The position numbers were made by a program, and so were the translations under genes. The notes beneath the pieces are model-generated. The model searched no databases and was not told where the DNA came from. It saw only the letters and a program-made list of their open reading frames with translations. A stretch of 64,000 nucleotides of DNA from Macropodus opercularis (taxonomy: Eukaryota; Chordata; Actinopteri; Anabantiformes; Osphronemidae), in the NCBI GenBank assembly GCA_030770545.1, contig CM061097.1, positions 20,416,501 through 20,480,500 of the forward strand, read 5' to 3'. Positions 36,101 through 47,494 of the stretch are shown piece after piece. How positions within the stretch are numbered: position 1 is the first letter of the stretch; each line of letters starts with the position of its first letter.

Positions 36101-39100
36101 AACACAGATGCGACTGGTAAAGGAAGCAATTTTTGTTTTTGTTTTGGTATCTTTATTCATACATCTCATGTATTATTTCAACACACAGTACAGAAATGCA
36201 GCTATTTTTATGATTTCCAAACAAATTAGGTGCGATCTCGAAACTATTCTGTAAAAAGAGTGAAAAGTGAATATCATTGTACCAAGACTTCCTGCACAGT
36301 ATGTCCTATTTGTTTGCAAGCTTTGGAAAATGTTCATTTTATCTTAAGAGATTCTATTTCAAGTCAATGGAGTACATTTAAAGTCTCAAGGCACTTTTCA
36401 ATTTAAGGTTTTAAACTTCACAGAACACAAAAATACAAATGCACAGACTTAAAAATCCCATTTGAACAAGCACTAGGAACAGTGAAGGGGAAAATAACTA
36501 GCAGAACCAGGCTCAGGGTGGGCGGCCATCTGCCTCTACCTGTTGGAGAAGATAGAAAAGAGTGAAAAGAACAGCTGGGGACAAAAACAGCAGCCACCAA
36601 ACAAAAGACAGGTAGGTTGTTTAGGGCACAACATGACGTAATGGTGCCATGTAAATGGAAACCTCAGAAAAGACAAAACGCAAGTGATGAATAATAGCTG
36701 GGACATAAACTGCCAGAAACTCCTTGAGGGTGAGGAGACTAGTTCTAACTACAGCATATACTCAGAAACGCAGAATGAACAGAGACGATCTGAGGGAACG
36801 AGCTATGTGATGCAATATATACTACGAGATACGACCAGATTGTTTTGACTGAAAAGGGCACACGATATACAACTCAGGGCTAGTGGCAAGAACACAAAGA
36901 AAACAATATTCAGAAGTAGAAACTGCTGGAATCCAGCAGAAGATAAGTGCAAAGAGATCAAAAACGAATGGGCAAAGAACAGAAAACAGAAAAACACCGT
37001 GTAGTCCATTACTTAAACAGTCTGTAAAATACGTGGGACAAATCATTCAGTAGGAAGCCCATCAACAGTTACTCACAACACATTGAGAGTAGGTTAGAGA
37101 TCTAGTCTAGACAAATCCTGCTTAGAATGGCAACATATAAAAAGCACTTTGTGCTGCTAGAACCACATATTATTCATCATTAACTGAGGAAAATAAAAAC
37201 AGCCCCAGGTTTCTGTTCAGCTCTGTAGCCAGGCTGACTAAGAGTCATGGCTGTGCTGAGCCTAGTGTCCCTTTAAATCTCAGCAGCAACGACTTTATGA
37301 ATTTCTTTACTAATAAAATCAGAACCACTAGAGAAAAAACTCATCAGAGTCTTCTAACAAGTGGCATAAATTAATCTGCATTCTCAAAAGCTTTTGATTT
37401 GGTGCCACATTAGATCAAATCAGCCTCTGCTAAAAGGCTACGCTCTCAACCCGGGAGAACAATAGACCGATATCTCATCTGCCCTTTATTTCTAAAATCC
37501 TTGAACAAATAGTTGCAAGACAACTATGAGACCGCCTGCATTGAAATAACCTGTATGTAGATTTCCAGTCGGGATTCAGATCCATCACAGACAGAAACAG
37601 CTCTGATTAGAGTCACTAATGATCTTCTCACAGCTTCAGACAATGGTCTAGTTTCTGTCCTTGTCCCGTTAGATCTTAGTTCAGCATTTGATACGATGGA
37701 TCACAAGATTCTATTGCAGAGACTGGAACATAGTGTTGGATTAACCCTGGTGCAGCCTTCAAAGGGGTCAAAAGGAAAATAGGTGGCGCTCTAAGCTCAA
37801 AAACCACACAAGGGCTGGATAAAACAGCCGCAGACAGACAGTAAATCACAACACGCATCATCTAGATGAACGGTTGGAGGAACTTGTTCATCATAGACCC
37901 ACACGTGTTCACTGCTTGGATGTAACACCCACCAAGGCTGTTTGATCCAACCCTTGTGTGGTTTTTGAGCTTAGAGCGCCCCCTATATTACAGTGGGGTT
38001 GTTTGACCCCTCAAAGGCTGCACAAGGGTTAAAGGCAGAGCACTGGATGGTTTAAGTCTTATCTGTTGAACAGATTGTGGTCACGTTAATGGGAAATCTT
38101 TTTAGCTTTTGAATTCCACAGTGTTCTCTACTGGTCCAAGACTTTTCAGTCCCTATGTCTCCTCCATAAGTTCGTATTTTAGGAAACATCTAACTTGCTG
38201 TTACTATAATTGATATTTTGTGATCAAATTGTTTTTATAGTTGAGCCTCAAATTCTGTGAGATACATTATTGATATACACAGAAGCCATGGCTAACAGTT
38301 CAGCTAAATGTTAAGGTAGCAGAACTAAGAAGGGAGGATAACAGAAAATTAGCAGGATGTTTCATAAAGAAGGTGCTCGACTCCAGAACTATAGTGCACG
38401 GCTGTCTTGTACTTGCACTTTTAATATTGACACTTATAATTGTTTACTAGAGAAAGGCTCTAAATGCTTTAGATGGTGACACCCAGGGCATTAGAGTGGA
38501 ATTAGCAGCTGCTAATGCATCTTATTACTTGAAGAGACTAAACAAATGCTTCAATCTACAATTCAGTCCATTTCCTCACAAAATATACTGAAAGTAGATG
38601 TATAAGTTGCTCAAGTGTTATGAATTCAGGAGATTAGAGGGAAAACGACTTTCAAAAATAAAAGGGAAGAGAGGGAAGTGAGTGCTGGCTTTGTCCTTGC
38701 AGACACAGTGCAGTTTGAAAACTCAATCTTTCTACCCAGGTGCAGGAGTGTGACAACAATAGTGGTTTGAACAAAGGCAACCTTTTCTGCCTTGCCCCAT
38801 GAAATGGTTATTGGTCGTATAAGCACCAAGATCATTGAAAAGATGATTGCAAAGGAGCAGGAGCATGACTGTGGTAGGCGGTAAAATCTATAGCTGGAGG
38901 ATTCAAGGAGGAAATATTCAAGAACAAAATGTCATCAAAATACCTTGAAAACTCCACTTTGCTGGGTACTTCCACCACACAACACTGTGTAGAGGTTTTT
39001 TTTTCCAGTTGTCCTTTAGACAGCATTCTCATGCATCTCATGTATTTGAGAGCATGTTCATATCAACCCACGCACTGTCTGTGTCATTCACACATGTTCG

Positions 39101-42100
39101 TTCCCTGTGTGCTTGCAGGGCTGTAACTCGTCCCGTTCTCATCCTGCTGCCGGTGCTGGGTCTGACCTGGCTGTGTGGAGTGTTGGTCCATCTGTCCGTT
39201 GTAGTCGCGTATGTCTTCATTGCTCTCAATGCATTCCAGGTAAATAAAGACATGTGTGCTAGATCTTTTCTATGTTTTCTGTTCACCTTTAACCAGTCCT
39301 GTTAGCAATGCTTTTATCTGATGGGAGTGATATGTTAAAGAGTGACAAAACGTCCATTCATCAGACACAAGAGTCTGCAGAGTCATTTAATCAGTCCTCT
39401 AGGTAAACGTAATAGAACACACTCTATACGTTTTCACTGCTGTATTGTGCAGATGACACATGTCTGTTTATCTGTGAAACCATACGAAACAAACCAATTT
39501 CTCAAAAACACTTGATCTGCTTATCTCATGATTAGGAGTTAGTTTCCATGAGTAGTACCACATAAAATACAAGATAGTAACTGAAGTTTCCCACATGGTG
39601 CATATGCTTTGAGGTTGAGTGTTAAATAATTTGACTGCAAAAGTTACTGTTTGACTCTAGATTTAAAGAAATATCCTGCCAGTTTGCAGCTTCTCACAAC
39701 TGTAATGGGCTTTTATATTTTTATGGAACATTAAATGTTTAACTGAAATTCACATAATATAAGATTATCCTGGATGTGCTGTATAAAATCATACAAATCA
39801 GGTAAAGGGTTTTTTTTTCAGCTGATTTGCTTCACTGGTTAAACAATAACAACCCAGCGAAGCGATGCGTGAAGTGGGGGAATGTGTTTTTTTCTCACGG
39901 TTCCAGTGGCAGATAATTTAGTGCCGTTTAACAGAGAGCTGCTGTAATAAAGATGAGATGAATAAAAAGCATGAATAACATTCTCCAGGTCACTAACTGA
40001 CAGAAACAGGTATAAACTGAGTGTATAAAACTTGTACTTGGTTCAAAGATTCACAAGCTCTGTTTTCTACAAATGTCCCCATGTCACGAACATTTTAAGT
40101 AGTAACAGTAAACTAACACCTAAGTGGTTTGTCTTATGGAGCAGAAAAGCAGACGCCCAGAAACTCAACGCGTACCTTTATGGTGGACTTATTCCTTTTC
40201 TTAATTGTTTGGTGTTTACTGACTGAGAACATTACTGACACCCACCTAAACGTGGCATCATAAAGCCTGAACACAGCCTGGTGCTTAATCCCAGGTTTAC
40301 TGCCATATTTAGTGAACCCGGTGTCTTTGGGGAGAGAGAGAGTCTATAGTGGCTGTTTTGAGTCAGGTCATATCAGACGTCCAGCTCCCCTCCCGTTATA
40401 ACGCAGCACTCGCTTCCTCCTTCTCACGCGCTACATTCACGCATTCACGGTCCCTGTGTTCCTTAGAGCTTCCAGCCGTGGTCTGCGTATCTCTGTCTTT
40501 GTCTCCAATTTATCAAAATGAGCTAGCCTCTGGGTGACCCCCTGAGAGCTGCTAGTTAATTTGGATTTACTGCCAGTGTCCAGTTGAGGGCAGATAACAC
40601 TACAGTAGGAGTTCTTTCTCATGTAGGTAGGAGGCAAACAGGTCCAGCAGCTGGTACCTTTTCTTCCCATTAAAACATATAATAACAACTTTTACTGGGT
40701 TGCTTAAAGTGTGTGTGAAAATGTGACCAGGAAAGCCTACAAAAGCAAAACATAATAGCAACATTACTATGACATGTGACCTCTCTAGCTGTGGTTTAAA
40801 GGCTTCTTCCTATCAGTGGATTTGTGGGGTCTCGTTTTCAAAAAAAGTAAACATAGATTTAGTTGAAAAAAATATCTTTATCATAAAATTAGCTATATAT
40901 TTATTCAGGCATTCAGACTTGTAATATGGTTTTAGCATTTTGCATTTCTGTTTCTCTTTAGTCATCTTGGAACCTGGACCAGTGCAACAGCTGGTGACAG
41001 AGGCCAAAAGTTAGACCTCGTTTCAGGCGTTGACTGTTGGCTGAATATATTCCATGCTCCATGATGTCATTGTCACGATGTATTTAAATGATTTATAACA
41101 TTTAGAAAGTGTTTTTAAGACAAAAAGAGAAAATAATTGTTTCAAATAGTGTGTTATCATTTATTAGTGGGCATATGATGCCAAAAGATCTTTTTGGCAT
41201 TTTTGTATGGTTACATGGCTTTTGGGTGTGTGTGGTTGGAAGGTGTCACACCCACTGTATGCACACTAACTATACATATATATACTATGCTCGCTCTGCT
41301 GAATGACACAATATGGCGACTAAACACGCTAAGCATTAACAATTCCCATGAACGCAGAAACAAGGTTTACATTTCTACCTGGATACGCTCAATGATTTTG
41401 ACGTCTGGATCGTTTCCAACTGTTTGTGAGATAGAGTCCACTCATCCAGCTGTAGCTCTGGGCTTTTGAGCCTATTTTTCTCATCGTATTGGTGGGTTAC
41501 ACAGTGTGGGCTGTCTGCTCAGCTGAGCGTCACGTCAATGAGGGGCTGCGATGTGTCAGCTAATGGTGCAGTAGACACAACTGTCACATAATTTGAGTAA
41601 TTGGTTTGTTTCATATCATTTCGTAACCGTGTGTCGTGTGCATACAGTAGCAATGAAATGAAATTGGTTAAGCTGCAGGTGTTAGCCCTCGTTATAAATC
41701 GGACCAAAACCATGCAGGAACGTGCTTAACTGAGTCATTTGCTGAATCTATTGCCGTTTGTGTCTCCAGTGTGTGACCAGTGTCAACATTGGTCCAAAAG
41801 GTCATTTTAAAAATGCTTTGTGGTTGGTGAGCCAGTGTGAATGCACCTCCTACAGGCAGCTGCTATTAAGTCCTAATGGTATGGGTAAAAGGAAATGCTT
41901 TTAATTTTTCATTTAGTTTGGCAGAACTGTGTCACGGTGTAACAACTGGATATAATGTTCCTGTAATATTATTCATTAACAGAGCCAATGTCCTGTTTCA
42001 AGGTTGTAATTGCACTTGCTTGATTTTGATTCAGTTATGTTTTTGCAACCAAGAGTGAGTCTACTCACAGTCAATCTTGTAACACTACAGCATCAACAAA

Positions 42101-45100
42101 AAGAAGGCCTGGAATAAAAATTGTTTTCCCAGAGAAAGACACAACAGTGGATCAACAGCCACTACATGGGTACATGATGCCCAGGAAGGTTGTCTGTAGC
42201 CCAGAGAGCGTTTAGCAATATCTCAGCAATAAAATTCCATATGGAGCCATTGTAAGATTAATGTGTGCTAAAATGTCCTTCAATTACAGTTGCCTATCTT
42301 ACTGTGATTATACATACTGTGATTATCGCTAATCGTGTAAACATAAACAGAACACTGTCTTCCCAGGGTCCACCTCGCTCACATTGCTGCCTTAATCATA
42401 TGAATTAGCACAAACACTAGTCCCTGTGTTCCTGTGATCCCTGTCTCCTCAAGCTTGAAGTGATGCAAGAACAACTGTCCATCTACTGTTTTAAGCGATA
42501 CATTGATTAGTTTCCCTAGTCCTGTGCTGTGTACACTGTAAGCCATGTTTCACGTCACATTAATTGGTAGGTTTTTATTAATATTAACAGTAGAATCGTT
42601 CTTTGGTGGCGATGGTACAGTACAGCCCATCTGAACACTCAGTTTTTACAGAGCAGTTTACTTCGGGTGGACAACCGCACACAATCTTCATATGTGGTGG
42701 CTGTGGTTGTTTGAAATTCAATTTTGATTGTCTTCACAGAAAGCTCCTGTGTTTTCTTAGAGCAGGTGAAGGTATCAGACCGGGTATAAAAGGAGCATCC
42801 AGAAAAACAGTCCATGCAAGATGTTTGTGTCACACTTCGTGAGAGAATTATCAGTCAGTTAAAAATATTTGATAAACAAGATTATGAAGAATTTAGGTTT
42901 TTCACCACACACTGTATGTAATGTTGTGAAAAGCTTGAGAGACTAAGGGGAAATTTCAGGCCAAGGGCAGAAATTGTTGTGTACGCATCATCAAGCAGAG
43001 CCACTGAAGGAGAAGCTGTCATGCCACCGTGTTGAAATTAGCCACACGGGCTTTGAAATTCCTTTGAACACCATTTAATGCCATAGTTGAAAGTACGCTA
43101 TGACGTCGTTATTACAAAAGGATGAAGCCTAACATTAGTTCTCTGAACGCGGCCTGTAGTCAGACGAGGCAACACAGGCGTCAGGTTCTCTGGGCGGAGA
43201 CACAAATGACCTTTGGTTGTCTGAGGGTGCCTCAAGCTCATCATTGGGATCAGACCGGTTGTAGTTAAGTTCAGCTTTGGGCACCACGCCCTACTGAAGC
43301 CAACCGATGCCTGTGCCAGGAGGCGATAGAAAACCACCCACAGGAAAAACTTTGAAGAGGTATTTTGCAATATGCACTTTTTGGTTCTTTTAGTTGTGAA
43401 AGAGAAAAGGATGGTTTGAAGGAGATGACAGAGCGAAGCACTAAATCAACTTGATGAAGATCCATATTGTCGATAAAAGCTGCATGAATGGAGTTTATTC
43501 TTTTCCACTTTCCATCCTTCACTTTCTAATTTGTCTGTCTCCTCTCCACAGGGCCTTTACATCTTTTTAGTTTATGCTGTTTACAACAGTGAGGTAAGAA
43601 GGCATTCAGTCCATTGTCAGTGCTGCTGCCTGCTTCCACTGTGGCAGAATATCAGAATGTATCTTTGTGCTGTATGTGTGTGGGTGTAAACGCTGCTTCT
43701 CATTTAGGTGAGGAATGCCATAAAGAGGATGAAAGAAAAGAGAAAGGCTTTATCTTTCATGGTGAGTGAGTAAAAAGCAAACAGTCATCATGTCCATCAG
43801 GACACAAAATAAGTTTGGTTCTAACAAAGGTTTTTTTACTGGAACTTGTACTGAATTTGTGTTAGTAGGATGGTAGTAAACATGTTTTGCAGCCCTGCTG
43901 ATAGGACTGAATATGTTTTCAGAACTGTTCCCAGCCGACACGATTCCTGCCTTCACCGGGGGCTCCAGTGTGTTCCTGGGGTCACAGTGCACCAACCTCC
44001 TCCAGCCCTGAGACCAGTGAGACCTATGGCCCCGTCAGCTCCACCTCTACATCACTGGTCATCAAGAACGGTAGACTGTATATGAGTATTATTCGTGCTC
44101 AGGCAATGGGAAATGTTTACATCGGTTTACAATTTACATGATGTAAAGGGCTTTTCTGCACTTATTTGTTGTTAGCAATCAGCTTAAGGGAGTAATATCC
44201 AGAATATTCCAAGCTCAAAAGAATAAAGGACACACAGAGAAAACCGTACCGACGATCTCTGTCTTGCACGTTTCACTCCTGTTAGGATGCACAGCTGGGG
44301 AGAAATGACGCAGCTCTCTAACCACGTTGTTCTTATTTGCCATGTGTTGTCTTTCAGAGAGTTTCAGAAGGGAAAGCTTTGTGAGTTTCTCTCTAAAACC
44401 AGCATCAGGAAACCAAGTATGTGACGTGACTGGCACAGTGTCACTGTAAGCTGTGTTATCACATACTGTAGCAGGTTCTCATGGAAAGCTGCCGTGTCTC
44501 TGTTTTAACAGGTGGTGCAGCTGACGGGGTTCAGACCATCAGGTATGATCGCCTTCACTTAATGATTGGGTCGTTTTTGAAGTTGATCTAGAGGTAATCG
44601 CTCCCTGCTCCGCTGATACGCACCAGGAGTCCGACCAATGAATAAAACATACCAAGGTTTAAGTTTTCCAAAACTATCAAAATTGTATTAACTCGGTCAA
44701 TCAAATTGATTTAGGTGAGGACAAAAACAAAGTATAATAAAACAGGGTAAATGATTTATAGCCAAATGGTTTTGTCTTTTGTACTGACGCAAAACAGCAG
44801 AGACATTCCCGCACTTCTACCAATTCATATCTACTGAAGAACAGAAGCTGCATTAGCTTGACATAAAGGTTGCGTAATAAATCCGTAATGATAAGTTCAG
44901 GTTGACTACGTTTTTGGTCAGTCAGCATTTAACAGTCAACGGATGCTGTGTCGTATAGAAACACAGACAGTGGCCAAACGATGGCAACATGGACCTGCCC
45001 TGCAAGCAGAGTCCAGAAACTGGACTAGTCTGGAACCAGTCGCTTTCTTACCTGATGCTGGTGAGCTACACTATGGGTACATACAGAAACCAAACTGCAT

Positions 45101-46139
45101 ACATACATAATTATACTGGATTCACACGTTCTCTGTATAGAATGAACAAACCCCATTGATGCGCTGCTGGGTTATAGGTAAACACTGTTCAAACCAACCT
45201 GAACTGGAGTAATCATTCCAGGTCTGGGTCATGTTGTAGGTGGCGAGCGGACGCCTCGCTGCTGACGAGATACAGACCTCTGACGGTCGTGAAACAGGTT
45301 CACGTGCTCTGAATGACTTTGGGCCTACTGGGAGTGGTTCACATCCCAGCATCCAACCACTGTCCTCTGTTTCCCCAGCCATTCAGTGCTAGGAACGCGT
45401 TGCTTTGTCTGGCTTTAATTTACACATCTGCAGCACTTTGAAAGAGCATTTAGGCTAATTGAAATTCCTTATTTACATCCACTAAACGAATCAGAGATTT
45501 ATTACATTTTATTTACACAGAAAAGAAAAATCTGAAAAGAGAACAGTGGTCGTTTTATGGTCATGAAAATCAATTTGAAGGCACAGCCACTGGAAACAAA
45601 GTATATGTGAGTCAGATTTGAAATCATACAAAGAACTAATTAAAGGAAAACAGTTTTCTCTCTGAAATTGCCTCCATTTACCTGCACGCTGGCCTTTGTG
45701 AAAACTGCTCCAGTGTCTTTTATTAATTTGAATGTGCAGACTGACACAACAGATGGTCCCCATGTTTCCACAGGGTTAAGTCACTGTCAATGGCTCTTGA
45801 TTGGCTGGCAGCAGAGAGATTCATTGAGTGTTGAGGCGTGTGCACGACGCCTGATGGGTGGTGTTCTGAGTGCTGCTTGGTGCTCATTGTTGACCATGCG
45901 CACAAAAGAGAAGTTCCTTCCCTTAATCAGGAACGGACAGCGCCGGCTATTCACACCATCAGCCATTAGCCACTCCAACACCTGCTCTCTCTCACTCTGC
46001 TTTTCATTTCCCACCCTCCTTGTTTTCTCCTTTGTACACAAAGACAGTGGCACTCCTGTAATGCAAAAACATTAAATGTCAAGATGGAGCTGTGAGTTGT
46101 ACCTAATGTCTTCCGCTTTATTTCACTGCAGGTTGTTGA
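24001..46139 (+). CDS. adgrd2: Adhesion GPCR of the ADGRD2 (GPR144) type, complete, 25 exons
   Basis: This is a multi-exon cell-surface receptor. Exons assembled from GT/AG junctions with consistent phase: 24001-24051, 24174-24225, 24392-24646, 24747-25376, 25792-25911, 26061-26155, 26442-26744, 27724-27835, 30867-30998, 31257-31365, 31781-31886, 32137-32192, 32558-32684, 32787-32890, 33166-33268, 33810-33963, 34477-34610, 35374-35489, 39119-39239, 43552-43593, 43708-43761, 43923-44070, 44358-44416, 44512-44542, 46132-46139. They total 3222 nt, an open frame of 1073 residues plus stop. Domains in order: signal peptide (1-20), C-type-lectin-like half (about 40-119), pentraxin (120-328), second lectin half (330-368), GAIN (about 400-716) with GPS cleavage at T703/T704, seven helices (727-974), cytoplasmic tail (975-1073). 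The convergent NR5A1 gene downstream repeats the human ADGRD2-NR5A1 order, which favours ADGRD2 over ADGRD1. The ligand is unknown. Least certain are the exon 6 donor and the last exon. Confidence 0.92.
24392..24646 (+). CDS. adgrd2: adgrd2 exon 3: N-terminal half of a C-type-lectin-like domain
   Basis: Encodes residues 35-120. The stretch AFQLINDSLAYSRAESFCR followed by SQFSSLATLEKSEEQEGV is the classical start of a C-type lectin fold: beta strand 1, helix 1 with the first cysteine (FC), then the S.LATLES-like turn and helix 2. SPIWLRDP stands where the family usually has the W-I-G-L strand. The exon enters and leaves in phase 1. The expected second half of the fold is not in the next exon but in exon 5. 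Confidence 0.72.
24747..25376 (+). CDS. adgrd2: adgrd2 exon 4: complete pentraxin (PTX/LamG-like) domain in one exon
   Basis: Encodes residues 120-330 in a single 630-nt exon. Pentraxin hallmarks are in order: a first strand ALNFP, the signature HHICVTW (pentraxin HxCxSTW type) near the middle, WAIYVDGE, then ILGQDQDSFGGNF and the closing FVGNITDLNVWNMAL. Several N-x-S/T sites suggest glycosylation. Both flanking junctions are phase 1 (symmetrical 1-1), so the exon can be gained or lost without breaking the frame. PTX domains are known at the N-terminus of ADGRD1 and ADGRD2. Confidence 0.9.
25792..25911 (+). CDS. adgrd2: adgrd2 exon 5: C-terminal half of the C-type-lectin-like domain
   Basis: Encodes residues 330-370: HQWRELQGCRTLQSW and then FDFTDCSDVLPFICRS. 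The spacing of GC...DC....FIC is that of the last three cysteines of a C-type lectin fold (C2, C3, C4), completing the single cysteine in exon 3. The calcium-binding W-N-D motif is absent (the position reads FDFTD), so sugar binding by the classical mechanism is unlikely. Phase 1-1, 120 nt. Confidence 0.7.
26061..26155 (+). CDS. adgrd2: adgrd2 exon 6: linker before the GAIN domain
   Basis: Encodes about 31 residues including SSQPTTFMNHLMRLSNKTQ. The chosen donor (cccag/gtccac) is weak. A second donor 78 nt downstream (ttccag/gtcaaa, after 26233) keeps the same phase and would insert 26 residues. The shorter form reads more like a linker, but I cannot decide from sequence alone. Confidence 0.6.
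26442..32684 (+). CDS. adgrd2: adgrd2 exons 7-13: GAIN domain and GPS
   Basis: Seven exons encode residues 402-716. Exon 7 (101 codons) is helical and acidic, like GAIN subdomain A. Exons 10-13 give the beta-rich subdomain B, including VRFQLQHRV, GTVYEPVCAYWDF and the GPS: GGWWNTKGCEVV followed by YTVCYCNHTTNFALLLQ. The two tryptophans and three cysteines here, plus the earlier VCAYW cysteine, make the canonical GPS pattern. H702-T703-T704 is the autoproteolysis triad (cleavage T703/T704), the same HTT form as in ADGRD1. The new N-terminus TNFALLLQVYEV would act as tethered agonist. Confidence 0.88.
28800..29560 (+). mobile_element. Penelope-like element remnant (RT end and GIY-YIG endonuclease)
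   Basis: Shifted frames give STLNHRAENIPTSTEG (end of the reverse transcriptase part) at about 28950-29010, and then KGHVFEDNVHILDREDE and FKRGVREA...LNRGGGLR at 29280-29410, the C-terminal part of the Penelope-type endonuclease module. The 3' tail to about 29560 also resembles fish elements of this class. Several stops and shifts are present. It lies in adgrd2 intron 8. Confidence 0.65.
32255..32410. repeat. Dispersed teleost repeat, second partial copy
   Basis: Shares gagcaagcactaggcaac and the preceding cttacagaacacaaaa stretch with 36415-36500. It ends before the gcagaaccagg part. It lies in adgrd2 intron 12. Confidence 0.5.
32787..43593 (+). CDS. adgrd2: adgrd2 exons 14-20: seven-transmembrane region
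   Basis: Residues 717-974. Seven hydrophobic helices with class B2 hallmarks: TM1 LTFIGCGVSLCGLLFTF, TM2 HKNLIVALGVAELLL, TM3 FFMASFSWMLVEGVLLW, TM4 YYIIGWGLPVLIVGV, extracellular loop 2 DDQCWLS (its cysteine pairs with the cysteine that opens TM3 in exon 16), TM5 IWAFVGPVILILAVNAVVL, TM6 LILLPVLGLTWLCGVL, TM7 VFIALNAFQGLYIFLVYAV. No helix is missing and the frame is open across all junctions, so the receptor is predicted functional. Confidence 0.93.
33083..33155. repeat. (TG)n microsatellite at an adgrd2 splice acceptor
   Basis: A long (TG)n then (TGTGCG)n tract that ends about 10 nt before the exon 15 acceptor (33165). Confidence 0.95.
35238..35256. repeat. (TAC)n microsatellite
   Basis: Six tandem TAC units in adgrd2 intron 17. 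Confidence 0.85.
36390..36600. repeat. Dispersed teleost repeat
   Basis: Contains gcagaaccaggctcaggg followed by tgggcggccatctgcctcta, a sequence I recognise as very widespread in fish genomes, preceded by the usual 'gagcaagcactaggcaacagtg'-like run. It lies in adgrd2 intron 18, just before the LINE fragment. Confidence 0.6.
37390..38200 (+). mobile_element. LINE (L2/CR1-like) reverse transcriptase remnant, split by a MITE
   Basis: The + strand conceptually reads, with stops and shifts, NRPISHLPFISKILEQ, QSGFRSHHRTETALIRV and LDLSSAFDTMDH, the fingers and palm motifs of an L2/CR1-type reverse transcriptase. It stops at 37740 and resumes at 38033 with the downstream W-F-K-S-Y-L-like segment. 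The copy is dead. It lies in adgrd2 intron 18. Confidence 0.72.
37745..38028. mobile_element. Palindromic MITE with TTAA target duplication (piggyBac-like)
   Basis: TTAA stands at both ends (37741-37744 and 38029-38032). The left arm 37745-37829 and the right arm 37936-38028 are long inverted repeats: ends CCCTGGTGCAGCC and GGCTGCACAAGGG, and inner GCTCTAAGCTCAAAAACC matched by GGTTTTTGAGCTTAGAGC. The centre (about 105 nt) is unrelated. There is no coding capacity. TTAA duplication and CCCT ends point to mobilisation by a piggyBac-family transposase. It sits inside older LINE sequence. Confidence 0.8.
42780..43240 (+). mobile_element. Tc1-family transposase fragment
   Basis: With frame changes the + strand reads KNLGFSPHTVCNVVKSLRD, EISGQGRK and later QHRRQVLWAETQMTF, which matches the helix-turn-helix and the start of the DDE domain of Tc1-type transposases. 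No terminal repeats were found. It is degenerate and lies in adgrd2 intron 19. Confidence 0.55.
43708..46139 (+). CDS. adgrd2: adgrd2 exons 21-25: cytoplasmic tail and stop
   Basis: Residues 975-1073. A basic helix 8-like stretch (VRNAIKRMKEKRKALSF) is followed by a Ser/Thr/Pro-rich tail and ends VVQLTGFRPSGC. The last coding exon contributes only 8 nt (part of Gly, Cys, stop at 46137-46139) after a clear ttcactgcag acceptor. If the exon 24 donor is not used, translation would read GMIAFT and stop in the intron. Confidence 0.7.
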
Positions 46140-47100
46140 ACTGCGAGGAGAGTGGACCTTACTGTCAACATATTACCAACACACACACACAGGCGTCGCT
46201 GAATGAGGACACCACAGCCTCACACTGCACCTGTGTGTGTTAAGCAAAGATGAAGACACGGGCTCCACCGCTTCCTTCCCAGATCAGATAAATAGTCCCT
46301 CTGTGATTTTGTTTTAATTGTGATATTCACGCTTATGTCAGCAAACCAGTATACAACTATTACCCTGACCTGACCTTCCTGTGTCATTACTATTGAGACC
46401 TTAACACCTTCAATGCTGTTATTTGTCTTGAGTGCAGGGAAATACCGTTGGTTCCTTCAGTGTTTCTGTGAGTTATTCTGTCAGGACACAAATGCAGCAA
46501 CATCTTATCTGCAAAACGCATCGCAGCAGAGGAGTCTGCTGTAGACAAAGAACGCAGACGAAGCCTTGTTAAGGCTGTGTCACCGCTGTGGTTCCGCTTG
46601 GGTTAGTTATTTTAACAGCGTTTTGGGCAGATGGAAGTGTTGGGTCTGGAGAAGCCTCTGTTTGATGAGCCAGACATCAACAGGCGCACAGTCGTCGTCT
46701 TCTGTCACCAAAAGGCTTTGACGCCTTCGTTTCATAGAATGCAGCATGTATGTCACGAATCATTTCGAATTGATTGATTCCAGTTTTTTCATAGTTTTGT
46801 AGTTACCAGTTTTACTGAGCTTATTAAAGCCTTTGTAGCAACTGTTTTCAGTTTTCAAACCTTCCTGTTGATGCTGTGAGTGTGAAACAAAATGATTGCC
46901 TCTGATTATCGGCACATCTGATTGCTCTCAGACCTATCTAGCCTCAAACCGGAGCATTTCATTCGACTGTAAATAGCTGCCATGTCTAAACACTAGGCCA
47001 ACCATCAGCCACACTGTGCCTGCTGTGTTACAGAGTGACGGCTCTGTATAACTTGTTCATATATGATGGATGTTATGCAATAAAATTCGACGCACCAATG
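46140..47100 (+). terminator. adgrd2: adgrd2 3' UTR and polyadenylation signal
   Basis: About 950 nt of non-coding sequence after the stop, with AATAAA at 47079-47084 as the first good polyadenylation signal on this strand. A CA-rich stretch lies just after the stop. No further coding sequence is seen. Confidence 0.6.
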
Positions 47101-47439
47101 GAGCTTTGCTTCATTGAATTTTATTGGTTTGATGCTATTACAACAAAATACATTTAAAGAAAACAAAATGTTTTGGTCACTTTCTCTTTTAGGAGAATAG
47201 CACAGTTTAGGAAAGGACAGACCGTCAACTCACAGGAGCAGAAAAGTCAACTAAGAGCAAACACAAAGGCAACATCAAGGGAATCAATTCCACGTAGGAG
47301 CCATTTGACCTCAACATAAAGCAGAACGTTTGGGTTGAAATGTTATCGTCTTGCAGTAGATATTCACTTTACAACATAACTATACTGTACACAGTGATGA
47401 CGCCCAGCTGTCAGCTGGAAAAGTGGAAAAGTGTGTTTG

Positions 47440-47440
47440 C

Positions 47441-47490
<50 letters not shown>

Positions 47491-47494
47491 GCAC
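47440..47494. repeat. (TG)n microsatellite
   Basis: A long uninterrupted TG tract between the two convergent genes. Confidence 0.95.

Noticed and set aside
41150..41720. Possible transposon sequence in adgrd2 intron 19
   Set aside because: No transposase motif or terminal repeat could be identified.
24001..46139. Calling the receptor ADGRD1 (GPR133)
   Set aside because: The GPS and PTX would fit either, but the linked NR5A1 matches the ADGRD2 locus.
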